Assembly: GCF_014472395.1 (NCBI RefSeq)
Contig: NZ_JACSZW010000001.1
Coordinates: forward strand, 248,001-312,000
DNA: 64,000 bases
Reading direction: 5' to 3'
Source: Pedobacter sp. N36a
GTDB lineage: Bacteria > Bacteroidota > Bacteroidia > Sphingobacteriales > Sphingobacteriaceae
Shown: piece by piece, positions 52,892-62,699 of the stretch
Layout: each line of letters opens with the position of its first letter
Numbering within the stretch: the stretch's first letter is position 1
Made by a program: the position numbers and the translations under genes
Notes under the pieces: generated by a model
Database searches by the model: none
What the model saw: the letters and a program-made list of their open reading frames with translations, nothing else
Told to the model about the DNA's origin: nothing

Positions 52892-53355
52892 TAGGAAATG
52901 ATATTGTTGATTTGCGACAGGCCAGACTGGAAAGTAATTGGCGCAGAAAAGGATATCTGGAGAAACTGTTCTGCCCAAGAGAACAATTTTGGATCCTGGA
53001 AGCTAGCGATCAAACGCAAATGGTTTGGTTGTTATGGAGCATGAAAGAATCAGCCTATAAAATCCATTCCCGCAGAAAAAACTGGCGCGCATTTGCTCCT
53101 TTAAAACTCATTTGTCAGACGCTAGAAATCAAAGGAGCACTGGTTACGGGCAGCGTGCAATGCGAAAACATAACTTTTTTTACGCAAAGTATACTCAGTC
53201 AGCATTTCATTCATACTGTGGCAACGGAACAATTTCCCTTACCACCTATTAAAGTGAATATTAGCGGCTATAATCCTATGGACACCAGTTATAGAAATAC
53301 GGAGCCAGCCACAGTGAGTCACCATGGCCGATACCTGGCATTGGCCTATACATAA
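52888..53355 (+). CDS. 4'-phosphopantetheinyl transferase superfamily protein
   Basis: 155 aa. Moves the phosphopantetheine arm from CoA to the Ser of an ACP. Family motifs are GNDIVDL (residues 3-9), the Mg/CoA motif WLLWSMKESAYKIHSR (about 48-63) and a late ATVSHHGRYLALAY. It is smaller than Sfp and closer to the AcpS-like group by length. It follows the ACP gene with an ATGA-type overlap, so it is probably the dedicated activator of that ACP. It is the last gene of the cluster and is convergent with ppx. Confidence 0.85.
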   Translation: MIGNDIVDLRQARLESNWRRKGYLEKLFCPREQFWILEASDQTQMVWLLWSMKESAYKIHSRRKNWRAFAPLKLICQTLEIKGALVTGSVQCENITFFTQSILSQHFIHTVATEQFPLPPIKVNISGYNPMDTSYRNTEPATVSHHGRYLALAYT

Positions 53356-53364
53356 ACACTCCGC

Positions 53365-54261
53365 TTACTTATAGTTCTGCTGATTTAAGTTTTCTTCGAT
53401 CAAAAGATTGATAATTCCATCCGCGAGTCCCACTTTAGGTACATAAATCTGCTTAATTCCTGTCCATTTTAACAAGGTGATGTAAATCTCACATGCCGGA
53501 ATAATTACATCTGCCCGGTCCGGATTTAACCCAAAAACCTGGATCCGTTCCTTTAGTGAATGACTATTCAGGTTATTATAAAGCGTCTTTAATTTCAAAA
53601 ATGACATTGGCATTCCTTCCTTCTCATCAGACATCCGGTACAATTTATTGATGTTACCACCTGTACCAATTCCCGCTAGATTTTTAAGTGATTTTGTGTT
53701 TTCTTTAACCCACAATTTCATTTCTTCCCAGGTCTCCTCTCTATCTTGATTGTCAAGAATTCTGATCGTACCAATATCAAAAGACTTAGAAGCCACTGGA
53801 ATCCGGTTTACAAACACGGAAAGTTCCGTACTTCCTCCGCCCACATCGATATATAAATAACTTCTTTTATTGTCTAGTGTTTCCTCAATATGGTTGGCAT
53901 AAATGATGTTTGCTTCCCTTTGGCCATGGATAATTTCCAGATTAAGGTCACATACCTCTTTGACCTGTTTGATGATTTCTCCCCCGTTTTCTGCCTCACG
54001 CATTGCCGAAGTAGCACAAGCCAGGTATTTAGATACCTGATAGACATCCATAAGGTTTTTAAATGCGCTCATGGTCTTTAATAAATCTTCCGTTTTTCTT
54101 TTAGAAATGCGGTGATCTAAGAACGCATCATCCCCCAAACGTAAGGGCACCCTGATCAATGTGTTTTTCTTAAAGCCAAAACCTTCCTCAGTTTTAGTGA
54201 TGTCGGCAATTAACAACCTCACGGCATTGGATCCTATATCTATAGCAGCATATCTAAGCAT
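53365..54261 (-). CDS. Ppx/GppA-family exopolyphosphatase
   Basis: 298 aa. Removes phosphate from the ends of polyphosphate, or hydrolyses pppGpp. ASKHA-fold motifs: AIDIGSNAVRLLIADI (6-21), LYIDVGGGSTELSVF (about 136-150) and GIGTGGNINKLYRM (about 197). It lacks the C-terminal HD domain of long PPX enzymes, as is usual in Bacteroidota. 5 bp separate it from ppk upstream on the same strand, so the pair is co-transcribed and would balance polyphosphate making and breaking. Confidence 0.9.
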   Translation of the reverse strand: MLRYAAIDIGSNAVRLLIADITKTEEGFGFKKNTLIRVPLRLGDDAFLDHRISKRKTEDLLKTMSAFKNLMDVYQVSKYLACATSAMREAENGGEIIKQVKEVCDLNLEIIHGQREANIIYANHIEETLDNKRSYLYIDVGGGSTELSVFVNRIPVASKSFDIGTIRILDNQDREETWEEMKLWVKENTKSLKNLAGIGTGGNINKLYRMSDEKEGMPMSFLKLKTLYNNLNSHSLKERIQVFGLNPDRADVIIPACEIYITLLKWTGIKQIYVPKVGLADGIINLLIEENLNQQNYK

Positions 54262-54266
54262 TGGCT

Positions 54267-56324
54267 TTATTGATGTTTGTTTTTTAAGTAATTATAAGTT
54301 TGAACCTGCGCCCTTACCTTTGTTTTAAGTCTATTTTTATGGTATTTATTGTTGTTCATTTTGGTGATATCGCGAGCTTTTACATTATCCTGAAGTTGGA
54401 ATTCGATGATGTCACGGATTTCTTGTTTTACCTCTTCATCCAGCACTGGAAAACCAACCTCTACACGGTGTTCGAAATTCCTGCTCATCAGATCCGCAGA
54501 AGAAAGGAACATTTCTTCTTTGCCATTATTCCCAAAAATGAAAACCCTGGCATGCTCCAAAAATTTATCAATGATACTGATGACGGTGATATGATCACTG
54601 AAACCAGCTATCCCAGGCACCAAGGTACAGATTCCTCTCACAATCATCTTTACCTGAACCCCTGCATTACTCGCCTCATATAATTTCTCTACGATTCCTT
54701 CATCCGCAAGACTGTTTACTTTCAGAATCATGTAGGCAGGTTTCCCTGACTTGGCGATCTTAATCTCCCGATCGATCAAGTGATAAAACTTAGTACGGCT
54801 TTCCAGTGGGGAAACGATCAGATGCTTAAATCCACTGACCACCGTTTTCTTGTTCAAGCCATCAAACAATTTTACCAGATCCTGTGTAATTTCTTTTTTT
54901 GCCGTAAAAATACTATGGTCACAATAGATACCTGCGGTTTTTTCATTGAAATTACCCGTGGCCAGGTTGGCATAATAAACCCCCTTCCCTTTTTCCATTC
55001 TTTTCACTAAACAGATTTTCGAATGTACTTTATAATCCGTCAATCCATAATTGACATTAACCCCTTCTTCCTTTAACCTTGTGCTCCAGAAAATATTGGC
55101 TTTTTCATCAAACCTTGCTTTTAACTCCACCAAACAGTTTACCTTTTTACCATTTTTAGCGGCATTGATTAAAGCATTGATCACTTTTGAGTTTTCAGCA
55201 AGGCGATACAGCGTGATATTAATTTCCGTCACCTTCGGATCAATCGCCGCTTCTCTCAGGAATAAAATGATGTAATCATAAGATTGATAAGGCAAGTTGA
55301 CCAGATAATCCTTCTCTGCCAGCTTATTGAAAATACTTTCCGTACGGTGTAATCCAGCAACTTTCAAAGGAACATTTGGCGGATATTCCAGCTCTTTTCC
55401 TCCCACATTCGGGAAGGCAATAAAATCACCAAAACGATGGTACCTGTTTCCAGGAATCAAGCTCTCTGCTTCAATTTTCATCTTATTCAGCAATACGGTC
55501 AGCATCTCAAAAGGCATTTCTGTATCGTATAAAAGACGCATAGGTTTGCCTCTTTTTCGCTTATCCAAACTACTCTTTAATTCTTCAATAAATTTATCAC
55601 TAACCCTTTTATCAATATCTAATTCTGCATCTCTAGTCAACTGTATAGAAAAGGCGTCAATTACATCATAATTAAACACATAAAAAATATCATCCAGACA
55701 ATATTTAATAATATCCTCAGCCAGAATGATAAATTTTAATCCATTGGTTTCTGGTAACACCAGGAATCGGGGAAGATTAGTGGGCAATTCTATGAGTGCA
55801 TATCTTGCACTTGTTTTGGAAGAAGCCTTTGAAAGGCGCACAAAGAAATAAAGATATCTGTCTTTTAACTCTGGAAATGGTTTATCCAGATCAATCATAA
55901 TGGGCACCAGGTTGGAAAGGATTTTATCTCTAAAATGGTTCCTTACAAACTCTCCCCTGGCTACATTTAACTGCGTTTCATTGAGGATAAAAATCCTGTT
56001 TTGAGCCAGTTCATTGATCAAAGTGGCCTGGAATAGCAGTTCAAATTTCCGCTCCTGCTTCACCACAATATTCTTTATTTCATTTAAGATCTTTTTAGGA
56101 TTAAAACCCAATAAGGCCTTCGCTTTTTCATTGAGATTTGCCAAACGGCTCATAGTGGCCACCCTTACCCTGTAGAACTCTTCCAGATTGGAAGAAAAAA
56201 TAGAAAGGAATTTGATCCTTTCTATCAAGGGTACAGTTTCATCTGCCGCTTCCTGCAAAACCCGCTCGTTAAAATATAACCAGCTGATCTCTCTATTTAG
56301 GAATGGTGCCTTTTTTCGTGTCAT
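54267..56324 (-). CDS. ppk1: Polyphosphate kinase 1
   Basis: 685 aa, full length. Makes inorganic polyphosphate from ATP. The N-terminus (LNREISWLYFNERVLQEA, about 9-26) is the family signature. The two catalytic His regions are visible as DYKVHSKICLVKR (about 426) and FLEHARVFIFGN (about 587). The C-terminus is Lys/Asn-rich. Polyphosphate from it could feed the ROK polyphosphate-glucokinase-like enzyme at 34 kb. The start lies 10 bp beyond the terminator of the histone-like gene. Confidence 0.94.
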   Translation of the reverse strand: MTRKKAPFLNREISWLYFNERVLQEAADETVPLIERIKFLSIFSSNLEEFYRVRVATMSRLANLNEKAKALLGFNPKKILNEIKNIVVKQERKFELLFQATLINELAQNRIFILNETQLNVARGEFVRNHFRDKILSNLVPIMIDLDKPFPELKDRYLYFFVRLSKASSKTSARYALIELPTNLPRFLVLPETNGLKFIILAEDIIKYCLDDIFYVFNYDVIDAFSIQLTRDAELDIDKRVSDKFIEELKSSLDKRKRGKPMRLLYDTEMPFEMLTVLLNKMKIEAESLIPGNRYHRFGDFIAFPNVGGKELEYPPNVPLKVAGLHRTESIFNKLAEKDYLVNLPYQSYDYIILFLREAAIDPKVTEINITLYRLAENSKVINALINAAKNGKKVNCLVELKARFDEKANIFWSTRLKEEGVNVNYGLTDYKVHSKICLVKRMEKGKGVYYANLATGNFNEKTAGIYCDHSIFTAKKEITQDLVKLFDGLNKKTVVSGFKHLIVSPLESRTKFYHLIDREIKIAKSGKPAYMILKVNSLADEGIVEKLYEASNAGVQVKMIVRGICTLVPGIAGFSDHITVISIIDKFLEHARVFIFGNNGKEEMFLSSADLMSRNFEHRVEVGFPVLDEEVKQEIRDIIEFQLQDNVKARDITKMNNNKYHKNRLKTKVRAQVQTYNYLKNKHQ

Positions 56325-56331
56325 GTATAAA

Positions 56332-56359
56332 TAAAAAAATCCCTGTAAGAAACAGGGAT
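56332..56359 (-). terminator. Rho-independent terminator of the histone-like gene
   Basis: On the minus strand, atccctgt-ttctt-acagggat is followed by seven T. It lies 76 bp after the histone-like gene's stop and just before ppk1. Confidence 0.85.
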
Positions 56360-56434
56360 GCTCAAAACTGCAAATTCTATTGTTAAGTCAGTGTTAATTA
56401 TCACCTCCTCATAGAATTAAAACTTAACCTCCCG

Positions 56435-57244
56435 TTATTTGCTTTCTACAGCATCATTTACTGGGCTGAAATCTGTTCCCGCTATTTTTTCTTCCGCTGA
56501 TTCCACAGGTGTATTTCCAGATTCAGGTGTTTTTGCCGGAGTTTTAGCTGCTGTAGGAGCCGCTGCTTTTTTAGCAGGTCTGCCTACACTCGCTTTAGCT
56601 GCAGGAACTTTTGCAGCCGGAGCTTTCGCTGCAGCAGGTTTTGGTGTGGCTGTTTTACTGGCAACAGGCTTTACTGCTGCAGTTTTAGGAGCAGCAGGAG
56701 TTTTAGCGGTAGCAGTTTTAGCTGGAGCTTTCGCTGTACCAGTAACTTCTTTCTTTACCACAGCCGCCTTTTCAGCTGCTGTTTTGGCAATAGACTTTGC
56801 TTTAACTGCTGCTTTTTTCAATGGCTTAGCCAAGGCAACAGCAGCTTTTTCTTCGGTAGCAATCGCTGGAACTTTTACGCTTTGAACTACAGGTTTAGCT
56901 TTTGCTACTGCTTTCTTAACTACTTTCTTGGCTTTCTTTACCTCCTTATTCAGTTCTTTTTTCAAAACTTTAGCCTTTTTCTCTGCTTTCTTTTTCAAAG
57001 GTTTATTCGCTTTGGCTGCTTCTTCCAGTTTTTGGTTTACAGCTTCTTTCACTTCAAGGAATTTCGTCGACAATTTTTTTGCGACTACTTTACTCGCTTT
57101 TGCAATGTCATCACCAATCTTCTCTGCATCATGTCCCAAATGTTTTACCACTTCGAAAAACTTCTCACTTAGACTTTTCTCCAATTGTTTTTTCGCCGCA
57201 CTTTTAGCAACTTTCTTTTCTACTCTTGATTTTTTGCCTTTCAT
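56435..57244 (-). CDS. Histone-H1-like Lys/Ala/Pro-rich DNA-binding protein
   Basis: 269 aa, strongly basic and low in complexity. The N-terminal half is helical and Lys-rich (KKVAKSAAKKQLEKSL, FFEVVKHLGHDAEKIGDDIAKASK). The C-terminal half is made of AKTPAAPKTAAVKP-type repeats with one AT-hook-like VGRPAKKA (about 218). The last 30 residues turn acidic. It resembles bacterial H1-like and AlgP-type proteins that bind and condense DNA. Its exact partners and role are unknown. It has its own terminator. Confidence 0.75.
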   Translation of the reverse strand: MKGKKSRVEKKVAKSAAKKQLEKSLSEKFFEVVKHLGHDAEKIGDDIAKASKVVAKKLSTKFLEVKEAVNQKLEEAAKANKPLKKKAEKKAKVLKKELNKEVKKAKKVVKKAVAKAKPVVQSVKVPAIATEEKAAVALAKPLKKAAVKAKSIAKTAAEKAAVVKKEVTGTAKAPAKTATAKTPAAPKTAAVKPVASKTATPKPAAAKAPAAKVPAAKASVGRPAKKAAAPTAAKTPAKTPESGNTPVESAEEKIAGTDFSPVNDAVESK

Positions 57245-57319
57245 ATTCTTTTATTTATAAGTTTTTAGATTGATCAGATAAATAGGACACTGCTCAGTTC
57301 ATATTCCTTGTTTAATGTT

Positions 57320-57327
57320 TATATTTG
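57320..57327 (+). promoter_or_regulatory. Candidate -7 element upstream of yajQ-like gene
   Basis: tatatttg matches TAnnTTTG exactly, 68 bp before the start codon. No good -33 box is seen. Confidence 0.35.
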
Positions 57328-57395
57328 TGATGATCACCCATTATGGGTTAAATTTTAATTAAATCTAATATTTTTTTTATTCTAAAGCTATAATC

Positions 57396-57887
57396 ATGCC
57401 CACTTTCGATATTGTAAGTAAAGTTGACGCGCAAACATTTGATAACGCGATGAACAATGCCAAAAAAGAAATCCTAAACCGTTATGATTTCAATACTTCT
57501 AAGAGCACAATTGATCATGATAAAAAAACCAACCAGATCACCATTGTAACCGAAGATGATATGCGTTTAAAAGCTATTCAGGATGCTATCATCTCTAGAA
57601 TGGTTAAACAAGGACTGGATTCCAATAGTTTGGACTTTGGAAAAGAAACTTATGCTTCTGGAAATATGATCAGAAAAGAGATTTCTATTAAAGAAGGTAT
57701 TGACAAAGAAACTGCTAAAAAAATTGTTGCAAAAATAAAGGCCAGTGGATTAAAAGTTCAAGCTTCCATGATGGATGACCAAGTTCGAGTACAGAGTAAG
57801 AGCATTGATGACCTACAGGGTGTCATCGCACTTTGTAAAGGCGAAGATTTTGGCCAGCCCTTACAATTCATTAACATGCGCAACTAA
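57396..57887 (+). CDS. YajQ-family nucleotide-binding protein
   Basis: 163 aa, the complete family length. Begins MPTFDIVSKVDAQTFDNAMNNAKKEILNRYDF, the hallmark of YajQ, and contains GNMIRKEISIKEGIDKETAKKIV (about 88-110). The fold is two ferredoxin-like domains. Some members bind cyclic di-GMP; in Bacteroidota this has not been shown to my knowledge. A monocistronic gene. Confidence 0.93.
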   Translation: MPTFDIVSKVDAQTFDNAMNNAKKEILNRYDFNTSKSTIDHDKKTNQITIVTEDDMRLKAIQDAIISRMVKQGLDSNSLDFGKETYASGNMIRKEISIKEGIDKETAKKIVAKIKASGLKVQASMMDDQVRVQSKSIDDLQGVIALCKGEDFGQPLQFINMRN

Positions 57888-57990
57888 CCATCTGGTACTG
57901 CTATCCAACTGATCACCGCATTTACAATGCAGTGATCAGTTCATTTCGCGCTTCATTTTTTTCAAACCCCTCCACTAAAAACACGAGCCA

Positions 57991-58434
57991 ATGGAAATTA
58001 TTGATAGTGGATTTGTTTATTCTGATGATCCTCAGAAAATTGATCCGATTGCCATTCATCATTTTTTAAGCACTCAATCTTATTGGGCGCAGAATATCCC
58101 GTTGGAAACTGTAAAAAAGTCTATCGCTCACTCCCTGTGTTTTGGTATTTATACCGAAGGAAAACAAGTCGGTTTTGCAAGATGGATTACCGATCGGGCA
58201 ACCTTTGCGTATATAGCAGATGTGTATGTAGAAGAAATTTACCGCGGACAAGGCCTGGCAAAAAAACTGATGTCCTTAATGCTTTTTCATCCTGATTTAC
58301 AAGGTCTAAGAAGGTATATGCTGGCTACAATGGATGCCCACAATTTATACGCGCAATTTGGATTTAAACAGATTGACCACCCGGACCGCCTGATGGCGAT
58401 TGTCATTAAAGATCCCTATCTGGATAACGAATAA
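57991..58434 (+). CDS. GNAT N-acetyltransferase
   Basis: 147 aa. The acetyl-CoA-binding motif is VYVEEIYRGQGLAKKLMSLML (about 79-99, with the R/Q-x-x-G-x-G/A loop). It is preceded by strand GFARWITDRATFAYIADV and followed by YMLATMDAHNLYAQFGFKQI. This layout fits the small single-domain GNAT group (COG0454 type). The substrate is unknown. Confidence 0.88.
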   Translation: MEIIDSGFVYSDDPQKIDPIAIHHFLSTQSYWAQNIPLETVKKSIAHSLCFGIYTEGKQVGFARWITDRATFAYIADVYVEEIYRGQGLAKKLMSLMLFHPDLQGLRRYMLATMDAHNLYAQFGFKQIDHPDRLMAIVIKDPYLDNE

Positions 58435-58469
58435 TATAAAATATTTATATATTGATATCTAGCTATCAA

Positions 58470-59783
58470 TTACACAGTTTTCACGTCCCCTTCGCTGTAA
58501 TCTCTGATATCAGCGATATATCCATTCAGGATCAGGAAGTCGAACAGTGGCTTTGCATCCGGAGTGACCGGCATATTCGCACTAGTAATTACTGTATTAG
58601 TCTTCTTATCCAGAAAAGGATAGGCAAATAAACGTACATTTTTACTAAACATATCACTCACATAACTCAGCAGCTGACTAGAATAGTTCTCTCCAAAATT
58701 ACTCGAGTTGAACACGAATTTCAAGTTGTTGATGTTCGTAGAAATCCCTACACTTTTTGGCTTGCAGCGGTCCAGGTATTTCGCCAGCTTATTGTGTCTG
58801 GCAAAGTTGGATACCATCACAAGATTGCCTGTTTTACACATATCTTCTGCTCGTTTTGCAACAGCTTCCAGATCGAAACTTTCTGGCTCATCATCTCCTG
58901 CACTCAATACATTAGATAAAAGTACCTCGATCAATACGCTTAGGTTTTCTTTATGGACACTTTCTGAACGAACAAACTGGTCTACCGCCTTGTTTAACAT
59001 GCTAAAGTTAGGATTTGATTTCTGCGCATATTTGGTGCGTAAGATCATGATGTCCTTTTTATAAAGCAAGTCTTTCGGCAGGCAAGGGTTTCCTAATGAA
59101 TCAAAAATCGCTGCATCAGAAAAGTCTTTTACAATCAGATAAAGGTTCAAAAGGATATTGTTGATCTTTCCAAAAGCAGGACCGCTCACAGAAATAAGAT
59201 CGATCTCTACAGAACCTACAGTCAGGTTATCTGCTAAAGATTCAATCATTGTTTTCGGATCATTGTTGTAATAAAAGGCTGCGTAAACCAAATTTACACC
59301 GATAATACCCAATACATTCTGCTGTAGCGCAGCATCAGTATCCAGCAGCCTTACGTGGAAGAATATCTCATTAGGCTCCCCTCCTGGTTCCGATTGAAAA
59401 CGAATTCCAATCCATCCATGAGGATCATTTGATTTGTTGTAATTTAAAGTCGTTACCGTATCTGCGAACGCAAAGAAAGTACGGTCATCATACTTCTCCC
59501 CATTCAATCTTTCATTTAACAGGCCAAATTCATGACCCAGCATTTTCAACAATCTGGATTGACTCACATACCTTCCTGATTCTTCTACACCATAAATGGC
59601 ATCACTAAAAGTCATGTCATACGCAGACATGGTTTTCGCAACCGTTCCAGAAGCAGCACCCGCAGTAAAAAAGTTACGGGCCACTTCTTGTCCCGCGCCA
59701 ATTTCTGCAAAGGTTCCGTAAATCTTAGGGTTTAAGTTAATCTTCAAAGCCTTACGCTTGGTATCCAGAATTTCTCTTTCCAT
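58470..59783 (-). CDS. Conserved Bacteroidota protein of unknown function
   Basis: 437 aa from the start at 59783 (MEREILDTKRKALKINLNPKIYGTF). A start 25 codons upstream exists but adds an unlikely hydrophobic lead. It is cytosolic, with no signal or membrane segments. Highly ordered motifs include FAEIGAGQEVARNFF (about 26), GAASGTVAKTMSAYDMTFSDAIYG (about 43-66) and a central FFHVRLLDTDAALQQNVLGIIGVNLVY. I recognise the sequence type as widely conserved in the phylum. Automatic labels such as nicotinate-nucleotide adenylyltransferase are sometimes attached, but I see no HxGH nucleotidyltransferase motif supporting that. Confidence 0.8.
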   Translation of the reverse strand: MEREILDTKRKALKINLNPKIYGTFAEIGAGQEVARNFFTAGAASGTVAKTMSAYDMTFSDAIYGVEESGRYVSQSRLLKMLGHEFGLLNERLNGEKYDDRTFFAFADTVTTLNYNKSNDPHGWIGIRFQSEPGGEPNEIFFHVRLLDTDAALQQNVLGIIGVNLVYAAFYYNNDPKTMIESLADNLTVGSVEIDLISVSGPAFGKINNILLNLYLIVKDFSDAAIFDSLGNPCLPKDLLYKKDIMILRTKYAQKSNPNFSMLNKAVDQFVRSESVHKENLSVLIEVLLSNVLSAGDDEPESFDLEAVAKRAEDMCKTGNLVMVSNFARHNKLAKYLDRCKPKSVGISTNINNLKFVFNSSNFGENYSSQLLSYVSDMFSKNVRLFAYPFLDKKTNTVITSANMPVTPDAKPLFDFLILNGYIADIRDYSEGDVKTV

Positions 59784-59876
59784 GCTGCAAAAATAACACA
59801 ATAAGACGGAATTCAGGCCATAAAATTGCCTATCTTGAGTCAAAAATTTAAAGATCAAAACAAAGCTTAATTTCCG

Positions 59877-61592
59877 ATGCTAAATGTGACCAACCTCCAT
59901 ATAAAATTCCTGAATAAAGAAGAAAATTCCTGGCACAATGCGGTGAGCGACATTAGTTTCCGTGTAGACAAAGGAAAAGTTTTGGGAATTGTAGGAGAAT
60001 CGGGCTCAGGAAAATCGGTTACCTCTTTTTCCATTATGAGGCTTCATGATCCGCTGAATACAAAGATTTCCGGAGATATTGAGTTTGATCGAATCGACTT
60101 ACTTCAGCTTTCTGCTGAGGAAATCCGCAAATATAGAGGCAATAAGATTGCCATGATTTTTCAGGAACCCATGACCTCCCTGAATCCGGTATTTACTTGC
60201 GGCTACCAGGTACAAGAAGCAATTATGCTCCACCAAAACAGCTCGAAAGCATTGGCCAGAGCCAAAACTATTGCCTTATTTGAGGAAGTACAAATGCCTC
60301 GCCCGGAGCAAATCTTTGAAAGCTATCCGCATCAACTTTCCGGCGGACAAAAGCAAAGGGTGATGATTGCGATGGCACTAAGTTGCAATCCAGAACTTTT
60401 AATTGCTGATGAACCTACTACAGCGCTCGATGTGACCGTCCAAAAAACAATCCTTCAACTGCTCATGCGGATAAAAAAAGAAAGGGATATGGCCATGATT
60501 TTCATCTCCCATGATTTGGCAGTAATCGCAGAAATTGCCGATCAGATTGCAGTGATGTATAAAGGCGAAATCGTAGAACAAGGAGACACAAAAAACATAT
60601 TTGAATCTCCAAAACATCCCTATACAAAAGGTTTATTGGCTTGCAGACCAAACCCACTGCATCACTTAAAGAAACTACCAGTGGTGGCTGATTTTTTATC
60701 TGGTGATCCAGATCTGGCCGTCGCCCATCTTTTAGAAAGCAACACCTACCAGCCTCAGGAAATCAGCGATAGAAGATCATTTCTATATGGACAAAGGCCA
60801 ATTTTACAGGTAAAGAATCTATGTACCTGGTTTCCCATCAGGAAAGGTCTGTTTGGAAAAACTACCGACTATGTAAAAGCGGTAAATCAGGTCAGTTTCG
60901 AGGTCTTTCCAGGAGAAACACTTGGTCTGGTTGGAGAATCTGGCTGTGGCAAAACAACTTTAGGCAGGAGCATTTTAAGGCTGATCAATCCAACGTCAGG
61001 TCAGCTGTTTTTTGAAGGAAAAGAGCTCTGTAAACTCCCTAAATCTGAACTGCGGAAAATAAGACGAGACATACAGATCATCTTCCAGGATCCTTACTCC
61101 TCTTTAAACCCAAGACTTACCATTGGGAACGCTTTAATGGAGCCTTTACAGGTGCATGAGTTATTTGGAAATGATACTAAAAGAAAAGCTCATGTCATGG
61201 AACTTCTGGAAAGAGTGGACTTAAATCCGGACACCTTTAATAAATATCCTCATGAATTTTCCGGCGGACAAAGGCAACGTATTGTGATCGCCAGAGCATT
61301 GGCTTTACAACCAAAATTCATCATCTGCGATGAATCCGTATCGGCCCTTGACGTTTCCGTACAGGCGCAGGTATTGAATTTATTGAAGCAATTACAGCAA
61401 GATTTCGGCCTGACCTACATCTTCATTTCGCACGATCTTTCTGTAGTAAAACACCTTTCCGATCGAATCATTGTGATGAACAAAGGAAAAATAGAAGAAC
61501 TGGGCTTTCCAGAAGACATTTACTTCCATCCCAAATCGGAATACACGAAAAAACTAATTGCAGCAATACCTGGTTTTTCTCCTAAAGATTAA
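59877..61592 (+). CDS. Fused ABC transporter ATPase, DppD-DppF / YejF-like
   Basis: 571 aa with two complete ABC domains in one chain, used to energise peptide or nickel/oligopeptide import. Domain 1 has Walker A GESGSGKS (about 40), signature LSGGQKQR (about 156) and Walker B LLIADEPT. An OppD/DppF C-terminal segment follows ([17 protein letters not shown], about 244-260). Domain 2 has Walker A GESGCGKT (about 356), signature FSGGQRQR (about 461) and Walker B FIICDES. No permease or binding protein gene adjoins, so partners are encoded elsewhere. Confidence 0.93.
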   Translation: MLNVTNLHIKFLNKEENSWHNAVSDISFRVDKGKVLGIVGESGSGKSVTSFSIMRLHDPLNTKISGDIEFDRIDLLQLSAEEIRKYRGNKIAMIFQEPMTSLNPVFTCGYQVQEAIMLHQNSSKALARAKTIALFEEVQMPRPEQIFESYPHQLSGGQKQRVMIAMALSCNPELLIADEPTTALDVTVQKTILQLLMRIKKERDMAMIFISHDLAVIAEIADQIAVMYKGEIVEQGDTKNIFESPKHPYTKGLLACRPNPLHHLKKLPVVADFLSGDPDLAVAHLLESNTYQPQEISDRRSFLYGQRPILQVKNLCTWFPIRKGLFGKTTDYVKAVNQVSFEVFPGETLGLVGESGCGKTTLGRSILRLINPTSGQLFFEGKELCKLPKSELRKIRRDIQIIFQDPYSSLNPRLTIGNALMEPLQVHELFGNDTKRKAHVMELLERVDLNPDTFNKYPHEFSGGQRQRIVIARALALQPKFIICDESVSALDVSVQAQVLNLLKQLQQDFGLTYIFISHDLSVVKHLSDRIIVMNKGKIEELGFPEDIYFHPKSEYTKKLIAAIPGFSPKD

Positions 61593-61631
61593 TACCAAAA
61601 ACCGAATCAATTGTTCAAATCCAGGTAGATT

Positions 61632-62525
61632 TTAATGAATTTCCGGTTCTGCTGAGCCGCTGGCCAACTGGATAATTGCCGTATTCAGCAACCTTCTTAC
61701 TGCACGTTCTTTTACCTTATCATAATGTTTCAAAAGCACCATCACTTTAAAGACGGCAACATCTTTATTGATGGCAATCGTTTTGATCGACAAACCACCT
61801 TCTACTACATTATCAGCATCATTTTCAATCGATTTTTCCAGATATTCTTCCAAAAAATCCGGGGTATAACTGTGTCTCAGTGACAAGTCAAATTCTATAC
61901 TCAATTTCTTCGTATTTTGCTTCGATTGGTTCACAATCACAGAACCAAAAGCCACTGAATTAGGAATAATCACCATATCACTGTCTTCATTCTGAAGAAT
62001 CATATTGATCAGTGTAATGTCTAGAATTTTCCCTTCATACTCGCCCAACTTGATATGATCGCCTAAAGACAATCGATCTGAAAACATAATGATCAATCCA
62101 TTGATCATATTGGTGATATAATCTTTAAACGTTACTGCTAATGCAGCCGCCACAATGGAAACACTAAACACCAGATCTAAAGGATTTACACTGAATAAAG
62201 TGGTTAAGGCCAGGGCCATAAATACCGTATTTAAGATCGATACCACCCTGTTGATTCCAAGGATAAAATTATCTTTAACCGTCTTTTTTAACCGATGTTT
62301 CTTGATGTACCAAAAAATTACGACCTGTCTGAGGACAGAAACCAGCAAACTTGGTCCTAAAAACAAGATACATGCTTTGTTTAATTTACCAAGAAAAGGA
62401 GAATTTTCATACAATTGCGGAACCTCGATGGCAAAATAAATCAGCACCATGCAAATCACTGCCTTAATCAGAATCACGATCAGCTCTTTGCCTGTTTCCC
62501 GCTCTTTATCGTCTATAGTTATCAA
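61632..62525 (-). CDS. MscS-family mechanosensitive channel
   Basis: 297 aa. Four predicted membrane helices (about residues 12-30, 45-65, 90-110 and 115-135) are followed by the conserved pore helix and beta domain (AAALAVTFKDYITNMINGLIIMFSDRLSLGDHIKLGEYEGKI, about 130-171) and a C-terminal alpha/beta domain. The GDHIKLGEYEG segment is the MscS beta-domain signature. Slightly larger than E. coli MscS (286 aa). It protects the cell from osmotic downshock. It is convergent with the ABC gene and divergent from rnr. Confidence 0.88.
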   Translation of the reverse strand: MITIDDKERETGKELIVILIKAVICMVLIYFAIEVPQLYENSPFLGKLNKACILFLGPSLLVSVLRQVVIFWYIKKHRLKKTVKDNFILGINRVVSILNTVFMALALTTLFSVNPLDLVFSVSIVAAALAVTFKDYITNMINGLIIMFSDRLSLGDHIKLGEYEGKILDITLINMILQNEDSDMVIIPNSVAFGSVIVNQSKQNTKKLSIEFDLSLRHSYTPDFLEEYLEKSIENDADNVVEGGLSIKTIAINKDVAVFKVMVLLKHYDKVKERAVRRLLNTAIIQLASGSAEPEIH

Positions 62526-62699
62526 AACCTATTTTCTTTAATAAAACCTTATTTAGTCAAAGATACAAAAATCAGCCATCCATTATCACAGATTTAAGCC
62601 CATTTACAGCGTCGTATTGCCTGATTAAAGACATTTAACTGGGCATTTAACAGCTTTTCCACTTCAAATTGTTACCTTCGAATGATTCATATCTATACT

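Noticed and set aside
59877..61592. Fused ABC ATPase as a sequencing-joined pair of genes
   Set aside because: The single-chain DppD-DppF/YejF architecture is common, and the linker contains the normal oligopeptide-type C-terminal segment, so a natural fusion is the simpler reading.
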